The notes under the pieces: generated by a model
What the model was told of the DNA's origin: nothing
Seen by the model: only the letters and a program-made list of their open reading frames with translations
The model's database searches: none
Assembly (NCBI GenBank): GCA_024681275.1
Contig: JAILBD010000175.1
Coordinates: 1-6,341 of the forward strand
DNA from: Erysipelotrichaceae bacterium
Lineage (GTDB): Bacteria; Bacillota_I; Bacilli_A; Erysipelotrichales; Erysipelotrichaceae
Direction of reading: 5' to 3'
Length of the DNA: 6,341 nt
Program-made: the position numbers and the translations under genes
Shown: positions 6,054 through 6,341 of the stretch, piece by piece
How the letters are laid out: each line of letters opens with the position of its first letter
Numbering within the stretch: position 1 is the stretch's first letter

Positions 6054-6341
6054 TCAGAGATCATAGTAGAGTCTGAACTCTGCCGGATGCGGGATCTTCT
6101 CGATCTCGGAAGCTTCTCTAACGATCGCCTTGATCCAGTTGCTGATCAGCTCCTCGCTGAAGACGCCGCCTGCCAGTAGATAGTCGTGGTCGCTCTTCAG
6201 AGCTCTGATCGCCTCATTCAGATTCTCAGGCAGATGTTCCAGTTTCGCCTTTTCTTCCTCACTGAGATGGTAAAGATTGAAATCAAAAGGACCCCAGTTG
6301 TGATCATCGGGATCGATCCTGTTCAGGACTCCATCCAGGCC
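6054..6341 (-). CDS. glnA: Glutamine synthetase type I, C-terminal 95 residues (runs off right edge)
   Basis: The frame stays open from the window edge to a TGA at 6056-6054. The visible residues are the C-terminal part of type I glutamine synthetase, which makes glutamine from glutamate, ammonia and ATP as a dodecamer in the cytosol. Recognisable blocks are GLDGVLNRIDP at the start, FNLYHLSEEE, ALKSDHDYLLAGGVFSEELI, and the terminal HPAEFRLYYDL. The tyrosine at visible residue 24 is at the adenylylation-loop position of the enterobacterial enzyme (NLYDLPPEE), but the surrounding residues differ, as expected for Bacillota enzymes controlled by feedback and GlnR rather than adenylylation. All four visible Arg codons are AGA or AGG. 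The active-site regions lie outside the window. Confidence 0.95.
   Translation of the reverse strand, partial: GLDGVLNRIDPDDHNWGPFDFNLYHLSEEEKAKLEHLPENLNEAIRALKSDHDYLLAGGVFSEELISNWIKAIVREASEIEKIPHPAEFRLYYDL

Overview
This 6.3-kb window looks chromosomal, from a low-to-mid GC Bacillota (Firmicutes). The evidence is strong AGGAGG-type ribosome binding sites, a tRNA gene with encoded CCA, a type I glutamine synthetase with a Firmicutes-like tail, and a MetRS and MtnA that resemble clostridial or erysipelotrichial forms as I remember them. The genus cannot be fixed from sequence alone; Erysipelotrichia is a guess. There are no insertion sequences, CRISPR arrays or phage genes. It reads as housekeeping DNA, with a few odd proteins.

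Left part (1-425): the first 27 codons of an unrecognised minus-strand gene, then tRNA-Arg(UCU), also on the minus strand, with its own promoter and a clear intrinsic terminator. The tRNA promoter sits back to back with the promoter of the plus-strand operon.

Plus-strand operon (426-2550): a membrane-anchored M20-family metallopeptidase is followed after one base by a small alpha/beta-hydrolase esterase. A 9-bp hairpin that may terminate this operon lies about 55 bases past the esterase stop, inside the coding region of the converging gene.

Minus-strand operon (5994 down to 2540): a divergent methionyl-tRNA synthetase, then methylthioribose-1-phosphate isomerase (MtnA, 35-base overlap), then a small membrane protein with an HExxH motif (14-base overlap). 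The synthetase has HFGH and KASSS in place of HIGH and KMSKS and lacks the C-terminal tRNA-binding domain. An extended -10 promoter lies in the 59-base gap behind the glutamine synthetase gene (glnA), whose last 95 codons run off the right edge. The first two genes share a link to methionine or S-adenosylmethionine metabolism; the role of the third is unknown. The two operons converge and their last genes overlap tail to tail by 11 bases.

No new defence or mobile system is visible. The points most worth a second look are the altered catalytic motifs of the MetRS and the small HExxH...ExxxN membrane protein made from the same operon.
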